NCBI RefSeq assembly: GCF_902506535.1
Contig: NZ_LR733825.1
Location: 1,021,091-1,085,090 of the forward strand
Source: Pseudomonas sp. 8Z
GTDB taxonomy: Bacteria > Pseudomonadota > Gammaproteobacteria > Pseudomonadales > Pseudomonadaceae
DNA: 64,000 nucleotides
Direction: 5' to 3'
Under the pieces are notes generated by a model that searched no databases, was not told the DNA's origin, and saw only the letters and a list, made by a program, of their open reading frames with translations. Shown here one piece after another: positions 46,178 to 54,895 of this stretch. The position numbers and the translations under genes were made by a program. The stretch's first letter is position 1, and each line of letters begins with the position of its first letter.

Positions 46178-48778
46178 TCAGGCGAACTCGCAAATCACGG
46201 TCGAATCGGCGTCGAGCGTGGCGTGTACACGCTGCAGACTTTCGCCAGCGGCCATGGCATCGAGCAGACGGTCAACCACCAGCGGCTGCAGATGCTGGTC
46301 GATCAGGTGGTCGATCAGACGTGCGCCGCTGTCGCCGTGGGTGCAACGCTCGGCCAGATGCTCGACCAGCGCGTCGCAGTGGCTGAAGGCAAGCTGACGA
46401 CGGGCCAGGCGCTCACCGAAGCGGGCCAGCTTGAGGCCGACCAACTGGCGCAGCAGATCGGCGTCCATCGGGTAGTAAGGCACCACGCGCATGCGGCCGA
46501 GCAGGGCTGGCTTGAAGTGCTGCGACAGTTGCGGGCGGATGGCCAGTTCCAGATCCTCGGCGGCCGGGCGCTCGCCACCGGCACAGAGGCCGGCGATACG
46601 CTCGCTGGCGAGGTTGCTGGTCATCAGGATCAGGGTGTTGCGGAAGTTGATCTCGCGCCCTTCGCCGTCGTTGGCCACGCCCTTATCGAAGATTTGGTAG
46701 AAGACGTTCATCACGTCCGGGTCGGCCTTCTCCACTTCGTCGAGGAGGATCACCGAGTAGGGCTTCTGCCGCACCGCTTCGGTGAGCATGCCGCCCTCGC
46801 CATAGCCAACATAGCCGGGTGGTGCGCCGATCAGGCGGGAAACGGTGTGCTTCTCCTGGAACTCGGACATGTTGATTACGGTGAGGAAGCGCTCGCCGCC
46901 GTACAGCAGGTCGGCCAGGGCCAGGGCGGTTTCGGTCTTGCCGACGCCGCTAGGGCCAACCAGCAGGAACACGCCAACCGGTGCGTCGGGCTTGTTCAGG
47001 CCGGCGGCGGTGGCACGCATGGCCTTGTCCAGCGCCTGGATCGCTTGCTCCTGACCACGCACGCGCTGGCGCAGGTCGTTAGCGAAGGTGATGACCTTGG
47101 TGTTGTGCTCGCGGGCCAGTTGGCTCAGCGGCACGCCTGTCCAGTGGCTGATCACTTCAGCGACCAGGCGCGGGCAAACCTCAAAGCTAACCAGGCGCTC
47201 GCTGGCCTGGGCGGCAGCCAGTTCGGCCTGCAGGTCGCGCAGCTCCGCCTCCAGCTCTTCCAGGTTCGGACGAGGTTCGTCGCTGGCGTCCTCGTCGTTA
47301 CCCAAACGTGCAGCGGCGCATTGTTTACGCTGCTCCAGCAGACGTTCGGCCAGCTCGCGCTGTACGGCCCAGCGGGTTTCCACCTGCTCCAGCTCGGCGC
47401 GAGCGGCGACCAGACGGCTTTCCAACGTATCCAGGGCTTCGTGGTCGATATTCAGGCCTGCGTCCAGATCGCGGCGCATGGCTTCACCCTGGCGCTCGCC
47501 CTCGGCGATCTCGCCGCGCAGGCGCTCCAGCGCTTCGGGGGCAGCGGCCAGGCTAATGCGTACGCGGGCGCAGGCAGTGTCGAGTACGTCTACGGCCTTG
47601 TCCGGCAGTTGCCGACCGGCCAGGTAGCGCGCCGACAGTTCGGCGGCGGCGACCACCGCGTCATCGCGCAGGTAGATGCCATGGCTCTTTTCGTACACCG
47701 GCGCCAGGCCACGGAGGATGGTCACAGCTTCCTCGACGGTGGGCTCGTGCAATTGCACCGGCTGGAAGCGGCGGGCCAGGGCCGGGTCTTTCTCGAAGTA
47801 CTTTTTGTATTCGCTCCAGGTGGTGGCGGCGATGGTGCGCAGTTCACCACGGGCCAGGGCTGGCTTGAGCAGGTTGGCGGCGTCGCCGCTGCCGGCCTGA
47901 CCACCGGCGCCGATCAGGGTGTGGGCTTCGTCGATGAACAGGATGATCGGCTTGGGCGAAGCCTTCACCTCGTCGATCACGCCTTGCAGGCGACGCTCGA
48001 ACTCGCCCTTGACGCTGGCGCCAGCCTGCAACAGGCCGAGATCCAGGCACAGCAGCTCGACGCCCTTGAGCACCTGCGGCACTTCGCCGGTGGCGATGCG
48101 CAGGGCCAGGCCTTCGACGATGGCGGTCTTACCGACACCGGCCTCGCCGACCACGATGGGGTTGTTCTTGCGGCGGCGGGCGAGGATATCGACCATCTGG
48201 CGGATCGCGCCGTCGCGGCACAGCACCGGGTCGAGCTTGCCGTCGCGGGCCTGTTGGGTGAAGTTGTGGGTGAAACGCGCCAGGTTCGATTCGCCACCGG
48301 CGGCCGGCTTGCCGCCTGCGGTCTGCGGCTGCTGACTGAGGGCGAAGTCACGCAGGCGCTCGGCATTGAGCTTGCCCAGCAGCGCCTGATAACGGCTGCC
48401 GGCATAGCGCATGGGGTTGCGTAGCAGAGCGAGGATCAGCGCAGCCTGGTCGATCTGGCTGGCGCCCAGTTCCAGGTTGGCCACCAGCAGTGCATCCTGC
48501 AGCCACTGCACCAGCTCGGCGGAAAACACCGGGTTGCGCGACTCGCTATGCTCGCCACGCGGTTGCAGCGCCTGGGCCAGTTCGCCGACATCGATCTCGG
48601 CATCCTGCAGGGCACGCGCCAGCAGGCTTTCCGGGCGCTCCAGCAGGCCCAGCAGCAGGTCTTCGACGAGGATCTTGTTACCGCCACGCACCACGCAGCG
48701 TTCGGCGGCCATCTCCAGGTCGCGCTTGCTCGCGGCGTCCAGGGCTTGAACCAGTTGTTGCAGGTCGACGTTGATCAT
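46178..48778 (-). CDS. tssH: ClpV (TssH), T6SS sheath-recycling AAA+ ATPase
   Basis: An 866-residue Clp/Hsp100 ATPase. It has a Clp-N domain, first Walker A GEAGVGKT (211-218), a coiled-coil middle region (about 400-510) and a second Walker [10 protein letters not shown] near 600. It disassembles contracted TssB-TssC sheaths after firing. Length and order (tssG-clpV-sfa) agree with HSI-II. Confidence 0.97.
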   Translation of the reverse strand: MINVDLQQLVQALDAASKRDLEMAAERCVVRGGNKILVEDLLLGLLERPESLLARALQDAEIDVGELAQALQPRGEHSESRNPVFSAELVQWLQDALLVANLELGASQIDQAALILALLRNPMRYAGSRYQALLGKLNAERLRDFALSQQPQTAGGKPAAGGESNLARFTHNFTQQARDGKLDPVLCRDGAIRQMVDILARRRKNNPIVVGEAGVGKTAIVEGLALRIATGEVPQVLKGVELLCLDLGLLQAGASVKGEFERRLQGVIDEVKASPKPIILFIDEAHTLIGAGGQAGSGDAANLLKPALARGELRTIAATTWSEYKKYFEKDPALARRFQPVQLHEPTVEEAVTILRGLAPVYEKSHGIYLRDDAVVAAAELSARYLAGRQLPDKAVDVLDTACARVRISLAAAPEALERLRGEIAEGERQGEAMRRDLDAGLNIDHEALDTLESRLVAARAELEQVETRWAVQRELAERLLEQRKQCAAARLGNDEDASDEPRPNLEELEAELRDLQAELAAAQASERLVSFEVCPRLVAEVISHWTGVPLSQLAREHNTKVITFANDLRQRVRGQEQAIQALDKAMRATAAGLNKPDAPVGVFLLVGPSGVGKTETALALADLLYGGERFLTVINMSEFQEKHTVSRLIGAPPGYVGYGEGGMLTEAVRQKPYSVILLDEVEKADPDVMNVFYQIFDKGVANDGEGREINFRNTLILMTSNLASERIAGLCAGGERPAAEDLELAIRPQLSQHFKPALLGRMRVVPYYPMDADLLRQLVGLKLARFGERLARRQLAFSHCDALVEHLAERCTHGDSGARLIDHLIDQHLQPLVVDRLLDAMAAGESLQRVHATLDADSTVICEFA

Positions 48779-48789
48779 TTCATCTGTCC

Positions 48790-49797
48790 TTAATGAATCT
48801 TGCTGCCGAGCGTCACCAGGCCATCGGCGTTTTCACGCCCAAGCCAGGTGGTCCAGCCCAACAGGCAGGGGTTGCCTTCGCCGATGCGCAGGTCGCGGAT
48901 TTCGTCCTGACGCAGCTCCAGGCGGATGTCGTAGTCCAGCGGATCGCGCAGGGTGAAGCGCACCAGCGCGCAGAGCGGCTGGTAACCCGTGCCAATCGGC
49001 AGGAACTCGTGAAAGCGCGTCCAGCCAAGCTGACGCACATGGATACGGAATTTGCCGCCACGGTCACGCACGCGTTCGCCAAGCACGGTGTCTTCACCGA
49101 GGAGGCTGTTGGCGCGGCCCAGACGGTTGCGCTGCTCCGGCTGCACGATCACCTGGCGCTCCAGGCACTGCTCGATGAACAGTTCGGCATGCTTGAAGTA
49201 GTAACGCAGCACCGACTCGATCAACGCCGCCGAGTGAGCGCGCAGGCTGAGCAGGCCGAGATAGGGCAGCAGGCGCTTCCAGTTCAGCTCCTGCGCCTGG
49301 CGAATCTGCTCGCTGCCCAGGCCAATCAGAGCGAACAGATGCGCCGAGAAGGCGTCCATTGCTCCGCTCTGGAAGCTCGCGCGGTAGCGGTACTTCTTCC
49401 AGATCGGCAGCAACAGGCGCTGCAGGCGGTTGTTGAACAGGTCGAGGAAATCGCGGGTCGGGTTGCCGTCCTCACTGTCGCCCAGCGCCTGCTCGCTGTA
49501 GAAAGCAGGCAGCGGCGAGCCACCGCCGAACAGGCCGACCAGATTGACGCGCATGCGCGCGCGTAGCTCGCCGTGCTCCTCGAAGAACTGAATGCGATCG
49601 ATGTCGCTGCCGGGAAAGCCCAGGCTCGGATTGGCCTGAAACTCCAGGTATTCGTAGAGGCGTTCCTCATCCAGATGCGGATGAGCCGCGCCTAGGCGCT
49701 CCAGCACCAACTGTACGGCCTGAAATAGGCTGTACTCGCGGATGCCTCGGCTGAGCCGATTCAGAGCAGGGGCTGTTGCCCCATGCGTGGCGTCCAT
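48790..49797 (-). CDS. tssG: TssG, T6SS baseplate wedge protein
   Basis: A 335-residue protein with the TssG/VasB pattern: LFQAVQLVLERL at the front, YLEFQANPSLGFPGSDI, and YSEQALGDSEDGNPTRDFLDLFNNRLQRLL. It forms the baseplate wedge with TssF, TssE and TssK. Its start lies inside the 3' end of tssF (37-base overlap), a usual arrangement for this pair. Confidence 0.96.
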   Translation of the reverse strand: MDATHGATAPALNRLSRGIREYSLFQAVQLVLERLGAAHPHLDEERLYEYLEFQANPSLGFPGSDIDRIQFFEEHGELRARMRVNLVGLFGGGSPLPAFYSEQALGDSEDGNPTRDFLDLFNNRLQRLLLPIWKKYRYRASFQSGAMDAFSAHLFALIGLGSEQIRQAQELNWKRLLPYLGLLSLRAHSAALIESVLRYYFKHAELFIEQCLERQVIVQPEQRNRLGRANSLLGEDTVLGERVRDRGGKFRIHVRQLGWTRFHEFLPIGTGYQPLCALVRFTLRDPLDYDIRLELRQDEIRDLRIGEGNPCLLGWTTWLGRENADGLVTLGSKIH

Positions 49798-51551
49798 TTG
49801 TACAACTCTCCCTGTGTGCTCTGTACGTGCAGCTCGTGGTAGCTGTTGAGACTGGCGTAGAGGGCGAAAAATTCATTGAGTACCGAAGCGAAGAGGAATA
49901 AATCGCCCTCGCCCAGGTAACCTTCGGGGTTCATGGTCAGTTCGGTGCGTACACCACGCACGGGCAAGCCACGGTGCAGGCGGTCGACATGGCGATGGCC
50001 GATCTTCTTCAAGCCGCTCAGCAAGCGCTTGCTGACGCGCTCGGCGTGCTGGTCGTAGTAGCGCGGCAGGTCGTAGGTTTCGAGGATCACCTTGAGCGCC
50101 TCGACGTTGGCCAGCGACAGGTAGTTCAGCGACATGTTGGAAATCAGCTTCCACAGGAAGTCGCGGTGCAGCGGCGGCGCGTAGCTCGGCGTGACCGCGC
50201 TGATGTTGCGGAAGCTGAGGAAATCCGGGGTGTCCTCGCTGGGCAGGCAGATATCGCCCAGGCTGAGCTGGCGCGGCAGATTCTGGTTGGTGCAGGTCAG
50301 CTCGATGGACAGCGTCTCGTGCTGCTCCAGGTTACGCAGGCCGAAGCTGAGCCAGGTTTCCAGGCCGTCGCCGAGCATCGACGGCTGCTGACGCACGCTG
50401 TAGTGCGGGCGCGCCACCGGCACGTCGAAGCTGGGATCGTGCTCGAACGATTCGAACGGCACGTACTCTTCATAACCCATGCCGCCCGGTTTCCAGCCGG
50501 TGACCCGGTCGACCGAGAACACGCCGCAATGCTGCGCATCGAATTCGGCCGGCAGCAGCAGGTACTGATCCTGCTTGCCATCGAGGCGGATCGGGATGGC
50601 GTCGTGCTGAAACAAGTTGACCACCGGCGTGCAGTACAGGCGCACGTTTTCCAGCGTCGGGCGGATACGCTGCACGCCCGCCTTGTGGATATCGAAGCGC
50701 AACTCGACGCCGCGCGCCTGCTTGAGCAGCTCCTCGGGCAGGGTGTTGACCGCATCCAGCCCCAGCAAATCGACGAAGAGGAATTTCTCCTGGAAGGAAA
50801 AATACTCCTGCAGGTAGCGGTAACCGCGGAAGGTGTTGAGCGGGTAGGGAATCAGCGCCTCGTCTTCGGCGAAACCTACCGGCTGTACCTGCTCGGGCCT
50901 GAGCTGCAGCGTACCAAGCGGTTGGTGCAGTTCATCCTGCAGCGGCTTACCTGCAGCATCGAGCAGCACCAGTTGGATGCCGCCGAGATTGCGCAGCAGG
51001 GCCAGGTAGAGCATCTGGCCGATATAGCGCTCACCGGCCAGGTGCAGGCGCAGCTTGCTCAGGCCAATCTCACCGATATGGCCATCGGCGGTCATGCTCA
51101 GGCGCAGGCTGAGCAGTGCACCATCGCCCTTGACCGAGTAGTCCAGACCGCTCAATGCCAGCGGCAGCACCTCGGTGGGGAAGCAGGTACGAAAACGGCA
51201 GGTGACGCCTTCGATGGCCTTGGCTTCCACCGGCGTACCACGATTGACCGGCAGCGCCGGGCCAGGGCGGGTCAGCGGGTCGAACTGGAGCATGCTGAAG
51301 GCCGGCAGCGGGCGCATATAGTTCGGCCACAGCAGGTGCATCAGCGAATGGGTCAGCTCCGGCAACTCGTCGTCGAGCTTCTGCCGCAGGCGCCCGGACA
51401 GGAAGGCAAAGCCTTCGAGCAAACGCTCGACATCCGGATCACGCCCAGCCTGCCCAAGGAAGGGCGCCAGCGCCGGGCTGCGCTCGGCGAAGCGCTTGCC
51501 CAGTTGGCGCAGGGCAGTGAGTTCGCTTTGGTAGTAGTGGTTGAAAGACAT
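49761..51551 (-). CDS. tssF: TssF, T6SS baseplate wedge protein
   Basis: A 596-residue protein opening with MSFNHYYQSELTALRQLGKR, followed by family motifs RDPDVERLLEGFAFLSGRLRQKLDDELPE and LMHLLWPNYMRPLPAFSMLQF. It binds TssG in the wedge. A diverged copy of its first 25 codons lies 2.15 kb upstream (53628-53703), evidence that the region in front of tssF was rearranged. Confidence 0.96.
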   Translation of the reverse strand: MSFNHYYQSELTALRQLGKRFAERSPALAPFLGQAGRDPDVERLLEGFAFLSGRLRQKLDDELPELTHSLMHLLWPNYMRPLPAFSMLQFDPLTRPGPALPVNRGTPVEAKAIEGVTCRFRTCFPTEVLPLALSGLDYSVKGDGALLSLRLSMTADGHIGEIGLSKLRLHLAGERYIGQMLYLALLRNLGGIQLVLLDAAGKPLQDELHQPLGTLQLRPEQVQPVGFAEDEALIPYPLNTFRGYRYLQEYFSFQEKFLFVDLLGLDAVNTLPEELLKQARGVELRFDIHKAGVQRIRPTLENVRLYCTPVVNLFQHDAIPIRLDGKQDQYLLLPAEFDAQHCGVFSVDRVTGWKPGGMGYEEYVPFESFEHDPSFDVPVARPHYSVRQQPSMLGDGLETWLSFGLRNLEQHETLSIELTCTNQNLPRQLSLGDICLPSEDTPDFLSFRNISAVTPSYAPPLHRDFLWKLISNMSLNYLSLANVEALKVILETYDLPRYYDQHAERVSKRLLSGLKKIGHRHVDRLHRGLPVRGVRTELTMNPEGYLGEGDLFLFASVLNEFFALYASLNSYHELHVQSTQGELYKWTPRMGQQPLL

Positions 51552-51553
51552 CT
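51475..51553. repeat. tssF 5'-end repeat, intact-gene copy
   Basis: Roughly the first 76 bases of tssF plus the base after the start codon. The partner at 53628-53703 differs by about seven substitutions and a three-base deletion. Confidence 0.85.
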
Positions 51554-51565
51554 ATCTATCCTTGA

Positions 51566-52084
51566 TCAGTCAGAGCCATTGGCGGGTTCAGCCAAATACT
51601 CGATCCATTCATCGCTGGCCCCGTGTTGCTTGAGGTAGGCCATGCGGACTTCATCGGAGGCGTGCTGCCAAAAGGGATTCCAGATCCAATCCCACCAGTA
51701 TTCGAGGCTGCCCTGCTTGCTCATGACCGCTTCGATGGGCGCCATGTCGGGAAAGGCAAACCATGGCGCCGGAGGTGCCTTGAAGGTCGCATCAAGTTGT
51801 TCAAGAAAGATCTGCGAGTTGGTGGTCAACTCGATGAGCAAACCGTTGAACTCTTCACGAGCAAAAAGCTTCAGTGCTTCTCCGCTTCCATTCACTGCAT
51901 CAACAACCTGCCCTGGCTCACTGATTGCCTGACCAAATCGTTCTGCAATCAGCGCACAAAGCAGAGCGAACTCACCTGCCGAGATCATCAGAACACAGTA
52001 ATGCACGGCAGACGCTTGCTCTCCGGTGAAGACCTTGCGTGGATAGGTCGCCAACTGCGTGTTTGATTCAGGTGACATAGTCAT
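51566..52084 (-). CDS. Uncharacterised soluble protein of the tssE-tssF island
   Basis: A 172-residue acidic cytoplasmic protein with no signal or membrane segment. The C-terminal half is tryptophan-rich (PWFAFPDMAPIEAV, LEYWWDWIWNPFWQHA). I do not recognise the family. Its start overlaps the stop of the small membrane protein gene (ATGA), and it lies 14 bases before tssF, so it is translated as part of the operon. Size and acidity would suit an immunity or adaptor protein, but this is a guess from context. Confidence 0.7.
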   Translation of the reverse strand: MTMSPESNTQLATYPRKVFTGEQASAVHYCVLMISAGEFALLCALIAERFGQAISEPGQVVDAVNGSGEALKLFAREEFNGLLIELTTNSQIFLEQLDATFKAPPAPWFAFPDMAPIEAVMSKQGSLEYWWDWIWNPFWQHASDEVRMAYLKQHGASDEWIEYLAEPANGSD

Positions 52085-52299
52085 CAGGCAGGTACCTGGT
52101 TAAGAAAATAAGTGCCTGCAATATGCAGAGTCGGAACGATCAAGAGCCCAATAAACGCCATGAATCGGTATGGCGTGGTGCTGCGTACTTTTTCGAAGAA
52201 TCCCAATACTGCAGTCACGAAACAGTAGATAGCCAATAGCCCAAACAGATCACTGTCAGCAACAGTGGCTAGATAACCGGAAATGTTTGTGCTCGGCAT
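52084..52299 (-). CDS. Small two-segment membrane protein
   Basis: A 71-residue protein with two hydrophobic stretches (about 14-32 and 43-65) and a short charged loop between (FFEKVRSTTPYR). I chose the ATG at 52299 because GAGAG lies about ten bases upstream; a GTG at 52305 is also in frame. It is coupled to the next gene by ATGA. The family is unknown. The 66 bases before it are AT-rich. Confidence 0.6.
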   Translation of the reverse strand: MPSTNISGYLATVADSDLFGLLAIYCFVTAVLGFFEKVRSTTPYRFMAFIGLLIVPTLHIAGTYFLNQVPA

Positions 52300-52365
52300 T
52301 TTCACTAATCTCTCGCTATACTATGTGGTGACGTCATCTTTACTGACCCTCCGATAGGTTCTTGC

Positions 52366-52737
52366 CTATTTACACTCTGGTAAAGACCATCCACCATAAC
52401 CGCTGGACGTTGAGTAAGTAACATGACCTTCCGACCAGAACGCCCCCTCAATATTTGGGTAGTCGCGCTGCCAAAGTAACCATTCCGAGCTTCTTATTTC
52501 GCGACCTTCTCTACTGTACACACGATAAAATCCATTACCGGAAAACAGTGCAAGCGTCTTGCCGATAGAGCCTAATGACTTGTAGCTAGTAATATATGCA
52601 TCGATATAACAGGCTCCAGACTCACTCCATACACGGTCATACAACTTGGCGCTACGACCAGCCTCAAGCTTCACGCACAGCAAGCTCGCCATTAGCAATA
52701 GCAGTGCACCTCCAGTGACGCCAATCAGCATTGACAT
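52366..52737 (-). CDS. Uncharacterised protein with N-terminal membrane anchor
   Basis: A 123-residue protein with one membrane segment or uncleaved signal (about 4-23) and a mainly beta, aromatic-rich exported part (YTSYK, FYRVYSREGREIRSSEWLLW, YSTSSGYGGWSLPEC). It belongs to the AT-richer island between tssE and tssF. A GTG 18 bases upstream would extend it to 129 residues. It has no recognised family; a periplasmic immunity-like role is possible. Confidence 0.6.
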   Translation of the reverse strand: MSMLIGVTGGALLLLMASLLCVKLEAGRSAKLYDRVWSESGACYIDAYITSYKSLGSIGKTLALFSGNGFYRVYSREGREIRSSEWLLWQRDYPNIEGAFWSEGHVTYSTSSGYGGWSLPECK

Positions 52738-52776
52738 ACAACTCAGCCCCTGCACAGATCACACAAAATCAAAAGA

Positions 52777-53186
52777 CTAATTTTCTATAACTTCGTACGG
52801 CGTATTGCTAATAAAAACATTAAGCCAGTGCTCGTTCCATTCCGGAGCTCCGATACTGAAGGTTCGGCTATGCTTGAAAAAATCGATCCAAACAATTCCC
52901 ACAACCATATCGTCCTCATGCGACCGCATATCGAGTGACTGCAGCGAATACAACGGCGAGCGAAATACAACTCCCGGCATTTTTTATCTATCACCCGCAA
53001 ATAAGCCAAATCCTCAAAGGCGACTAAAACACCACCCACATGAATATTCTCCATAACATATCGCCCGGACGGACTGGTGTACGAGTACTGTGCATCCCGA
53101 GTCGTGACAACATGAACCACTCCCCACAAGGAGATAAAGAGCGATACTGGCAACAGCAGGACTATAGAGATTCTTTTAACATTCAT
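52777..53186 (-). pseudogene. Frameshifted exported protein gene
   Basis: The 5' part (from 53186) encodes a signal or anchor segment and a beta-rich stretch up to VIDKK, then runs into a run of six A near 52981-52986. In frame the downstream product is arginine- and cysteine-rich and unlike the rest. A minus-one shift at the A-run gives a natural-looking continuation (MPGVVFRSPLYSLQSLD, then WIDFFKHSRTFSIGAPEWNE) to a stop at 52777. This looks like an indel in a homopolymer, a sequencing error, or slippage-based decoding. The start overlaps the upstream stop (ATGA). Confidence 0.65.
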
Positions 53187-53701
53187 CTCTCACGCCCTGA
53201 ATTAGCTGACTTAAGGAAAACCTCGTAAACCACCAAGGTTAATGCCACAAAAACATATCCAGCTATAACTATGCAAGGCGAGAAAGCAACCCATAACACA
53301 GCCATCGCGAAACCCGATACATCACCCATTGCGACATGAAACAATCCATACGCAACCCAGGGAATCCCATAGAACGGAATAAATACAAGAGGCGCAAACC
53401 AAGCAAGCCGAACAATAGCTGACTCGGATTTCTTCTTGATATAACAGCTAGCCCATACTGCAAAAGTCAGATAAGCCAATGCTCCGAACCAAAGCCCAAA
53501 GGTCACGAGCACGTCCTCAAGACTTCCCTTGCCGCGACTCCAAACCTCAAGAAAAGGTAGCGACAACAAGAGAGCCGCAGGTGTCCAGATGGATATCTGG
53601 AAAAATCGGGAGACCGAGTTATTCACTGGGCTACGCTCGGCAAAGCGCTTGCTCGGCTGGCGCAGGGCAATGAGTTCGCTTTGGTAGTAGTTGAAAGACA
53701 T
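53183..53701 (-). CDS. Chimeric ORF: TssF N-terminus fused to a membrane protein
   Basis: A 172-residue frame. The first 25 residues (MSFNYYQSELIALRQPSKRF, then AERSP) copy the TssF N-terminus. The remainder is an unrelated protein with four predicted membrane segments (YKK-type loops, VWASCYIKKKSESAIV). The start lies one base after the stop of the lipoprotein gene, where tssF itself probably once began. The membrane protein may have taken over the tssF translation start, or have its own start near VNNSVSRFF. It overlaps the next gene by ATGA. Confidence 0.65.
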   Translation of the reverse strand: MSFNYYQSELIALRQPSKRFAERSPVNNSVSRFFQISIWTPAALLLSLPFLEVWSRGKGSLEDVLVTFGLWFGALAYLTFAVWASCYIKKKSESAIVRLAWFAPLVFIPFYGIPWVAYGLFHVAMGDVSGFAMAVLWVAFSPCIVIAGYVFVALTLVVYEVFLKSANSGRER

Positions 53702-53703
53702 CT
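53628..53703. repeat. tssF 5'-end repeat, island-side copy
   Basis: This diverged copy of 51475-51553 keeps the reading frame (one codon deleted). Together the two copies flank the 2.1-kb island of small genes. Confidence 0.85.
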
Positions 53704-54188
53704 CAGCGGCTCGTCCATGTGGCTGGGTCGACACAGTCGCTGGCATTGGCTAGCAAGGCGTCAGCGCGGTGATCATTCCATTGCGCGGGAATCAGTTTCA
53801 GATCACCTATCGGTGGAGTCTGAGTCGGGCAACCATTGCGGGACATCCAGACGCAGTGCCGCGGCTGATAACCCTGCGCCTCAACCGTCAAGGCAACGAT
53901 GCACATCGGCGCATCGGCGAGCACCGTAAAGAGTCGCCAGTCGTCACGGGCCGCAAAGGCGAATCGCCCCTGACTGTCGCTGCGCAGCTCATAGCTGTGC
54001 GAGCGGTCGCTGGCGACCTCAAGAACGAGCGCCGCACCTTGCACGGGCTGGCCGCTCTCTGCAGACACCAGACGCCCACCGATAGCCGGGTTGATCGGCG
54101 TCGCATGCGGGGCCAACACGCAACCCTGCAACGCAAGTACAGCGAGCAGACAGCTCCATCGAGTCGGATAGCGCAGGTGGCGATTCAT
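53703..54188 (-). CDS. Lipoprotein with carboxypeptidase-regulatory-like (Ig-type) fold
   Basis: A 161-residue lipoprotein with lipobox LQGC (mature Cys near residue 23). The mature part GGRLVSAESGQPVQGAALVLEVASD, then SDSQGRFAFAARDDW, has the pattern of carboxypeptidase-regulatory/transthyretin-like beta sandwiches. It follows the PAAR gene after ten bases. A PAAR partner, adaptor or immunity role is possible; no toxin is encoded next to it. The ATG at 54188 is preferred over upstream in-frame alternatives that fall within the PAAR gene. Confidence 0.75.
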   Translation of the reverse strand: MNRHLRYPTRWSCLLAVLALQGCVLAPHATPINPAIGGRLVSAESGQPVQGAALVLEVASDRSHSYELRSDSQGRFAFAARDDWRLFTVLADAPMCIVALTVEAQGYQPRHCVWMSRNGCPTQTPPIGDLKLIPAQWNDHRADALLANASDCVDPATWTSR

Positions 54189-54198
54189 CACGAGCGAC

Positions 54199-54474
54199 TC
54201 AACCGCCAATCAACACGGTGCCAGACCCACTCACCACCACATTCCCATGGCTCCCCACACTCCCCACCACCGCCGCCGGCTTGCCGTTGATCAGTACGGT
54301 AGGAATCACCGCGCCGGCCATTGCGCCGCCGCAGGCGGAAGGGTCGCCTTGGCGGGCGGCCGGCAGGCTGTCGAACAGCACGTCGGGCGAGCCGGCGGCG
54401 ATCGGGTTGGTGCCGTGGCCGGGAATCGGGCAGGCGGTGGGATCGCTCAGGCGGGCGGCGGGTTTACCGGACAT
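54199..54474 (-). CDS. PAAR-domain T6SS spike tip protein
   Basis: A 91-residue lone PAAR protein: SGKPAARLSDPTACPIPGHG, then GSPDVLFDSLPAARQGDPSACGG and VLINGKPAAVVGSVGSHGN, with the repeated proline-alanine-alanine-arginine-like motifs and zinc-ligand Cys/His. It caps the VgrG trimer. GGAG lies nine bases before the ATG at 54474, which is inside the tssE 3' end (11-base overlap). It has no toxin extension. I know of no PAAR gene at this position in P. aeruginosa HSI-II. Confidence 0.92.
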   Translation of the reverse strand: MSGKPAARLSDPTACPIPGHGTNPIAAGSPDVLFDSLPAARQGDPSACGGAMAGAVIPTVLINGKPAAVVGSVGSHGNVVVSGSGTVLIGG

Positions 54475-54889
54475 GTGAGGCTCCTGGGTTGACGTTGACC
54501 TGACCGCTGCCATCCAGGCTCGCGGAGAAACTGACCTGGCGCTTGATGCCGTCCATTTCCAGCATGGCGTCGATGGCGAAGGCCTGACGCAATGGGTCAT
54601 GGGTACGCGGTAGGGAAATCACCCGCACCTGGGTCAGTCGTGGTTCGTACGCTTCGATAAAGCGTTCGATGGCGATACGCGCCTGCTGCAGCGAGTCATG
54701 CAGCGACAGGCGCATATCGTTCAAATCGGGCAACCCGTAGTCGGGCAGCGTTTGCACGCTGCCCGCACGGGTGCTGAGCATCTTGGCCAGATGGGCAGCC
54801 ACCGAGGCCATGGCGGCGACCTCGCGGCTCCAGCCGGCACGTTGGCCAGCCTCACCACCGAGGCGCTCGAACAGGCTGCCGTAGGCCAT
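54464..54889 (-). CDS. tssE: TssE, gp25-like T6SS baseplate protein
   Basis: A 141-residue protein homologous to phage T4 gp25: YGSLFERLGG at the front, VQTLPDYGLPDLNDMRLS, and AIERFIEAYEPRLTQVRV. It starts sheath assembly at the baseplate. It follows tssC after six bases. Confidence 0.95.
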   Translation of the reverse strand: MAYGSLFERLGGEAGQRAGWSREVAAMASVAAHLAKMLSTRAGSVQTLPDYGLPDLNDMRLSLHDSLQQARIAIERFIEAYEPRLTQVRVISLPRTHDPLRQAFAIDAMLEMDGIKRQVSFSASLDGSGQVNVNPGASHVR

Positions 54890-54895
54890 GGCTGC

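Noticed and set aside
46223..48424. A 733-residue plus-strand open frame opposite clpV
   Set aside because: It is an antisense shadow of a well-conserved ATPase gene, with no ribosome binding site.
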